DNA of 45,905 nt from Bacteroidales bacterium (GTDB taxonomy: Bacteria > Bacteroidota > Bacteroidia > Bacteroidales > VadinHA17), in assembly GCA_019429325.1 (NCBI GenBank), contig JAHYJA010000005.1, positions 1 to 45,905 on the forward strand, written 5' to 3'. Shown piece by piece: positions 42,036-45,905 of this stretch; position 1 is the first letter of the stretch; every line of letters starts with the position of its first letter. The position numbers and the translations under genes were made by a program. The notes beneath the pieces were generated by a model. The model saw only the letters and a list, made by a program, of their open reading frames with translations. It made no database searches and was not told the DNA's origin.

Positions 42036-42665
42036 TCAATAGCTTATTCCAAATCCAAAAGTATAGGCATTACCATCCCTGTCGGTGTAGACATAATCAA
42101 AATCTTCTGCATATCCGGGAACGTCAGATGCATTTTTCCTGACGGCTTCCTGATCTTTTGGAATGGTAAAAGGCAGTTTTCCGGCCGGATTGAGATCTTC
42201 CTCCGGGAGTAAACCATTCTTAACCGCGCTTATCAGGGGAAATGGATCTTCTGCTGCGGCCCCGGGAGCATCTCTGACGGCTTCAGCTCCTTCAGCCCTG
42301 CCAGGTTCAGCTCCTGCAGCCCTACCTGGTTCAGCTCCTGCAGCCCTGCCAGGGAAAGCACCGCCGCCGGGTATACCACCACCCCGCCTGCGCTCTGAAG
42401 TAATGTGCATCAAACCTGCTTTTTCTTCGAGCGTCATCCTTGACGACAAATCCTCTGCCCGCTCTTCAGCTGTCAATCGCCAGTCTTCATAAGGATCGAG
42501 TTTACCGTTCTTGTTAAGATCCTTAAACTGAAGTCCGTTCTTTTCAACGACAGATACTGACTTTGTTCCAAGTACAGGTTGCTTCGATCCTTTTTCTATG
42601 GCGCATGAAACCAAAAGCACACTGATCAATATACCTGCAAATACGATGTTAATGTGTTTTCTCAT
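42036..42665 (-). pseudogene. GH3 beta-glycosidase, internally deleted
   Basis: About 209 aa from the ATG at 42665 (lipoprotein signal MRKHINIVFAGILISVLLVSC). It opens like a GH3 enzyme: FKDLNKNGKLDPYEDWRL, then RAEDLSSRMTLEEKAGLMHI. It ends like one too: AGKLPFTIPKDQEAV and YTFGFGISY. A short piece, LISAVKNGLLPEEDL, looks like the helix near the end of the GH3 N-terminal domain. About 500 residues with the catalytic Asp and the acid/base are missing. A Gly/Ala/Pro-rich linker coded by a 24-bp tandem repeat sits at the first junction. The frame is open throughout. It overlaps the end of the GH78 gene by 17 bp, so it is still translationally coupled. It cannot be an active glycosidase. Confidence 0.78.
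42283..42354 (-). repeat. 24-bp in-frame tandem repeat in the GH3 remnant
   Basis: Three units of 24 bp (42283-42306, 42307-42330, 42331-42354) differing at a few positions. They encode an AGAEPGRA-type eight-residue repeat. As 24 is a multiple of 3, copy-number change keeps the frame. Confidence 0.85.
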
Positions 42666-45375
42666 GAGTAATTTCATTTTTCTGCTGGTAAACCTCAAAA
42701 TCATAATTCCCTGATTTCAGTGAAATTTTGAGGGAATTATCTTTTTCTTTTACGACTTTTAATGCCTTGTTCTTCAATATGTCCTGCCCCTCCTCAGTTA
42801 TTCTTTCGCCCTTCAGGCAGAGTGTGGCGGTGCTGTTAGCCGGGATAGACACATGGTATTTCACCATATCCCGGGATCTTTCCCACTTAGAGACAATCGT
42901 GCCGTATGGCCCTTCATGCTCAGCCTCAAAATGGTCAAGACCTTCAACAAAATTGGGTCTCAGTATGACATTTTTAAATCCGGGCGCCCCTTCGTCCGGG
43001 AAAATGCCTCCCAGGGCCTTGTAGTACCAGGCGTTTATCTCGCCGAACATGATATGGTTCATCGAGATATCACTTGATGCATCAAGGGGCCAGTTTTCGT
43101 AAAATGTTGTTGCACCATTTACGATCCACCATCCCCACGAAGGGAAGCTCTCCTGTGCCGCCACCCTGTATGCCAGATCGGCGTAGCCATTTTCGCTGAG
43201 CGCGTTAAGAATAGTCTTTGTTCCAAGCAGTCCGACATCAATATGTTCATTATCAGCCATTACCCTCTCAGAGAGGTTTTCAGCCACACGCGGGATGTAT
43301 TCTTCCGGCACCAGGCCCCAGTGCAGTGCGGCGCTCAATTCAGTCTGCAAACCTGTCCCGTAAATACCTTTTTCAGGGTCGAGGTATTTACCATTGAAGG
43401 CTTTTTTGATTTTCTCAGCCAGACGAGAATACTTCGTGGCGTCATCATATCTTCCCAGAAGCCTTGCTGTTTTTGCGAGTATGGTGGCATCGGCAAAATA
43501 GTATGCCGTCGATGTAAACTCTTTGGGTGTTATCGATTTTACGGGCACCCAGTCACCCAGGCCCCAGTCGGTGATCCCGTCCGGACTCCTTGAGTCGATC
43601 TGATCAACATACCTTTTAATATTATCGTAACAATCCTCAAGCAATCTCCGGTCACCGTAAAACAGCCATATATTCCAGGGTATCAGTGCAATGGTGCTGG
43701 TCCAGTCGGGCCCGTTGGCCCAATGGTAGCCCCATCCGCTTGTGGGTATTATTGCCGGCAGTACGCCGTTAGACAGTTGCTCGTCGCGGTGGTCAGCCAG
43801 CCACTTTTCATAAACCGTAATGGCGTCGTAGTTGTAAAGCCCGGTCTCTATATTGATATGCGCATCGCCTGTCCATCCGTTCTTTTCGCGCTGCGGGCAG
43901 TCGGTCGGATAGCCGAACAGGTTTGAGAGGTATGAGGCGTTGGAAGCCATCCATGTCCTGTTCAGGGTGTTGTTTGAAGAACTGATCTTTCCTGCAGGAG
44001 GCACATCGCTGTGCATGAAGTGTGCTGTCATGCTCTCACTTGTAATGTCGACAGGTTTATCAGAGACGATCTCCACATACTGAAATCCCTTGTAGTTAAA
44101 ACGCGGCATGAAAACATCCTCTTTTTTGCCGCTGAGGATAAGGATATCAGTCTGAAAGGGGTCCGTGTCGTCGGTTGGACGGAAATGGACATCGATGTTC
44201 GACAGATCAGCATGTCCTTTCTGATCAAGTCGTTCAGCATGTATGAGCCTGATCTGAGTGCCTTCCTCACCCGAAACCTTAATTTTTATGACACCGGATA
44301 TGTTTCTTCCGAAGTCGAAAAGATAGTTTTTACTGGTAAACTGGACCATTTCAGCGGGAGCGATCTCCAGGACATTGCGTATGGGGTGCAGGACCTGTGC
44401 TGTGATATTTGAAGAGGGCGCACCTGTATTAAGCGAATTCCGCCATTTGGAGTCATTAAAGCCCGGGCTGTCCCAGCCAGGTTGCTCAAGCCTTGCATCG
44501 TAGTGTTCTGCCGTATAGATGCTATTGAAGATAACAGGTGAATGTGAGGTTTTCCAGTCGCGGTCTGTGGCAACTATCTCTTCTGTACCATCTTCATAGG
44601 TGATCCTCAGGTCCATGCAGAATTTGGGCCGCGCACGCCATGGAGCCTTGTCGAAGTACCACACGGCAGTCGACTGGTGGTTATACCAGCCGTTGCCGAG
44701 CAGTACTCCGATGACATTTTCCCCGGTCTGCAACTGACCGGTGACATCATAGGTGACATAGAGAGTGCGGCGGTCGAACCTGGTATACATTGGATCCAGA
44801 CGATGGTCTCCCGCTTTTTCGCCGTTTATGCTGAGTTCATACAATCCAGCCACGGCTATGTACGCCCTGGCTGATGTTACCTGCCTGCTGACTGTGAATT
44901 CCTTCCTGAAATATGGGGCAGGCTTCAGGTTATAATCATAAGTATCGGTTATCCAGTGGCCTTTCCATGGGACTTTTTTCATGTAGCCAGTCTCGAAGGA
45001 GGCGGTTTCGGAAAGCTTTGTCCAGCCTCCCTTCCTTTCCCTTATTTTTACAGCCCAGTAATACCTGGTAAAAGGCTGAAGCGGGGGGCCCGACCAGAGT
45101 GCCGGAACGGTTGAGCCTTTAATCCTTCCGGATGCCCAGACGTTAGCTTTGCCGGATGCAACGTCAACAGGGTCGGTACCCACAAGAATTTCGTAAGCGG
45201 ACTGTTCAGCGCCCCGGTTCCCGGAATCCATCTGCCATGTGAAGCGTGGTTTTTCAGTATCGATACCGACCGGATTGACCATGTATTCGCACCGGAGGTT
45301 ACGGATATGAGTTATATTATCCCTGGTGCACGAACAGATAGTGACCAGGGATAATACAAAAATGATTCGTTTCAT
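42649..45375 (-). CDS. GH78 alpha-L-rhamnosidase, lipoprotein
   Basis: 908 aa, full length. Lipoprotein signal VLSLVTICSC (Cys16). Domains: Ig-like Bac_rhamnosid N-domain (LRCEYMVNPVGIDTEKPRFTWQMDS, ARYYWAVKIR region), carbohydrate-binding beta domain (ARAYIAVAGLYELSINGEKAG), second beta domain, (alpha/alpha)6 catalytic barrel with YPTDCPQREKNGWTGDAH (about 483-500) carrying the family's catalytic acidic residues, and the C-terminal beta-sandwich (GGIFPDEGAPGFKNVILRP). It releases alpha-L-rhamnose from plant or algal polysaccharides or glycosides. Only 1 bp separates it from the upstream oxidoreductase gene, and the GH3 remnant overlaps its end, so these form one operon. It differs in architecture from the GH78 at 19322, which lacks the first Ig-like domain. 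Confidence 0.95.
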   Translation of the reverse strand: MKRIIFVLSLVTICSCTRDNITHIRNLRCEYMVNPVGIDTEKPRFTWQMDSGNRGAEQSAYEILVGTDPVDVASGKANVWASGRIKGSTVPALWSGPPLQPFTRYYWAVKIRERKGGWTKLSETASFETGYMKKVPWKGHWITDTYDYNLKPAPYFRKEFTVSRQVTSARAYIAVAGLYELSINGEKAGDHRLDPMYTRFDRRTLYVTYDVTGQLQTGENVIGVLLGNGWYNHQSTAVWYFDKAPWRARPKFCMDLRITYEDGTEEIVATDRDWKTSHSPVIFNSIYTAEHYDARLEQPGWDSPGFNDSKWRNSLNTGAPSSNITAQVLHPIRNVLEIAPAEMVQFTSKNYLFDFGRNISGVIKIKVSGEEGTQIRLIHAERLDQKGHADLSNIDVHFRPTDDTDPFQTDILILSGKKEDVFMPRFNYKGFQYVEIVSDKPVDITSESMTAHFMHSDVPPAGKISSSNNTLNRTWMASNASYLSNLFGYPTDCPQREKNGWTGDAHINIETGLYNYDAITVYEKWLADHRDEQLSNGVLPAIIPTSGWGYHWANGPDWTSTIALIPWNIWLFYGDRRLLEDCYDNIKRYVDQIDSRSPDGITDWGLGDWVPVKSITPKEFTSTAYYFADATILAKTARLLGRYDDATKYSRLAEKIKKAFNGKYLDPEKGIYGTGLQTELSAALHWGLVPEEYIPRVAENLSERVMADNEHIDVGLLGTKTILNALSENGYADLAYRVAAQESFPSWGWWIVNGATTFYENWPLDASSDISMNHIMFGEINAWYYKALGGIFPDEGAPGFKNVILRPNFVEGLDHFEAEHEGPYGTIVSKWERSRDMVKYHVSIPANSTATLCLKGERITEEGQDILKNKALKVVKEKDNSLKISLKSGNYDFEVYQQKNEITHEKTH

Positions 45376-45376
45376 T

Positions 45377-45905
45377 TTACAGAGACCAGCCTTTGCGGTA
45401 TTCGTAATGGAAATAGTTGTTTGCTTCGGGCAGGTTTGTGATCTTCATGTTCACTCCGTCATACTGCAGGGTGGTGTTGGCCCGCTGAGTCAGAACGGCT
45501 ATGTTCGTAAGCAGCATAATCTCGGTCACTCTTGATGCCCACGAGAAATCGTTGCATGCTTTTTTCTTGTTGACAATGGCGCCGATCCAGTCCTCAAATA
45601 TGTCGCCTGTTCTTTCAAGCCATGGATCGGGTCCCTTGAAGTCGGGATCTGCGGGCACGAGGGATGGCATAACTGCGTTGCCTCCCATCATGATGCCTTT
45701 ATCGCCATAGAATACCGTACCCACACGACGTCCGGGTTCGAGTTTTGCGGGCCTTTCCGGCAGAAGACCTCCGTCGCACCATTTGACTTTTACCGGAGGC
45801 ATATACCCTATTCCGGGTTCAAACCTTTCGGGGAACTCATAGGTAACTGTCTGGGCAAGCGGGAGGTATTCGTTATTATAAGGTGTTGAGGTAGCCTGTA
45901 TTGTT
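45377..45905 (-). CDS. Gfo/Idh/MocA family oxidoreductase, C-terminal part
   Basis: The frame is open to the right edge (upstream of the track Met it reads YEFPERFEPGIGYMPPVKVK), so about 175 C-terminal residues are visible and the NAD-binding N-terminus lies outside. MPPVKVKWCDGGLLPERP, GDKGIMMGG and the closing ANTTLQYDGVNMKITNLPEA followed by NNYFHYEYRKGW are typical of the secreted Bacteroidota Gfo/Idh/MocA dehydrogenases encoded in glycan-utilisation loci. The activity is probably NAD-dependent on sugars or sugar derivatives; the substrate cannot be read from this half. It is upstream of GH78 with a 1-bp gap in the same operon. Confidence 0.88.
   Translation of the reverse strand, partial: TIQATSTPYNNEYLPLAQTVTYEFPERFEPGIGYMPPVKVKWCDGGLLPERPAKLEPGRRVGTVFYGDKGIMMGGNAVMPSLVPADPDFKGPDPWLERTGDIFEDWIGAIVNKKKACNDFSWASRVTEIMLLTNIAVLTQRANTTLQYDGVNMKITNLPEANNYFHYEYRKGWSL

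Noticed and set aside
1-45905. tRNA, rRNA, riboswitch, prophage or integrase genes
   Set aside because: Looked for on both strands by eye; nothing with the required conserved sequence was found. A tRNAscan/Rfam scan would settle this.

Overview
The window looks like a chromosomal contig of a Bacteroidota member, probably a Bacteroidales/Marinilabiliales-type polysaccharide degrader. The grounds are a SusC/SusD pair, a FecI-type sigma factor with a FecR anti-sigma factor, many Sec and lipoprotein-type secreted proteins, weak or absent Shine-Dalgarno sequences, and TAnnTTTG-like promoter boxes. No rRNA, tRNA, CRISPR array, phage or recognisable transposase was seen.

Layout. 1-4.6 kb (minus): a frameshifted amidohydrolase, an alpha/beta hydrolase, an unrecognised frameshifted protein and a DUF885 lipoprotein peptidase. 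4.4-6.6 kb: two decayed copies of a DUF4440/SnoaL-like lipoprotein gene head flank an AAA ATPase/DUF4143 gene and the first copy of a 147-bp hairpin-rich repeat. 6.9-12.7 kb (plus): a MalT-type LuxR regulator, a small conserved protein, an outer-membrane-type protein, a quinone-oxidoreductase-like dehydrogenase and a lipoprotein alpha/beta hydrolase. 12.8-21.7 kb: a polysaccharide-utilisation locus (SusD, broken SusC, FecR and FecI-type sigma on minus; a GH78 alpha-L-rhamnosidase divergent on plus). 21.7-24.6 kb (minus): a small XRE/membrane-protein operon with a miniature dehydrogenase remnant, an internally deleted FAD oxidoreductase, and Nudix debris. 24.8-26.3 kb: a Fic protein. 26.3-29.1 kb: gene debris, repeat copy 2, a broken LmbE-like deacetylase, a GH10 xylanase and a 244-bp miniature of the SNF2 gene. 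29.2-35.3 kb: a MATE-like transporter, a SNF2 helicase, DoxX, a CE15 glucuronoyl esterase and repeat copy 3. 35.4-41.9 kb (plus): an outer-membrane-type protein and a potassium/proton transport cluster (TrkH, TrkA, CPA2 antiporter). 42.0-45.9 kb (minus): an oxidoreductase running off the edge, a second GH78 and an internally deleted GH3.

Biology. The intact enzymes (two GH78, GH10, CE15) fit breakdown of glucuronoxylan and rhamnose-containing plant or algal polymers. The Trk genes and antiporter fit K+/pH homeostasis.

Two features stand out. First, a 147-bp, hairpin-dense sequence occurs three times with no difference I could find, twice placed 13-14 nt after a stop codon in the same orientation relative to the upstream gene. 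Second, an unusual number of genes are reduced to an N-terminal head, sometimes a short middle piece, and a C-terminal tail by clean internal deletions (SusC, GH3, MDR, FAD oxidoreductase, LmbE, LuxR, SNF2 miniature) or to heads alone (DUF4440 x2, AraC, TSUP, ADP-ribosylglycohydrolase, Nudix). The SNF2 case can be checked inside the window because the full gene lies 1.4 kb away; one of its two deletion junctions sits on a 9-nt imperfect direct repeat.
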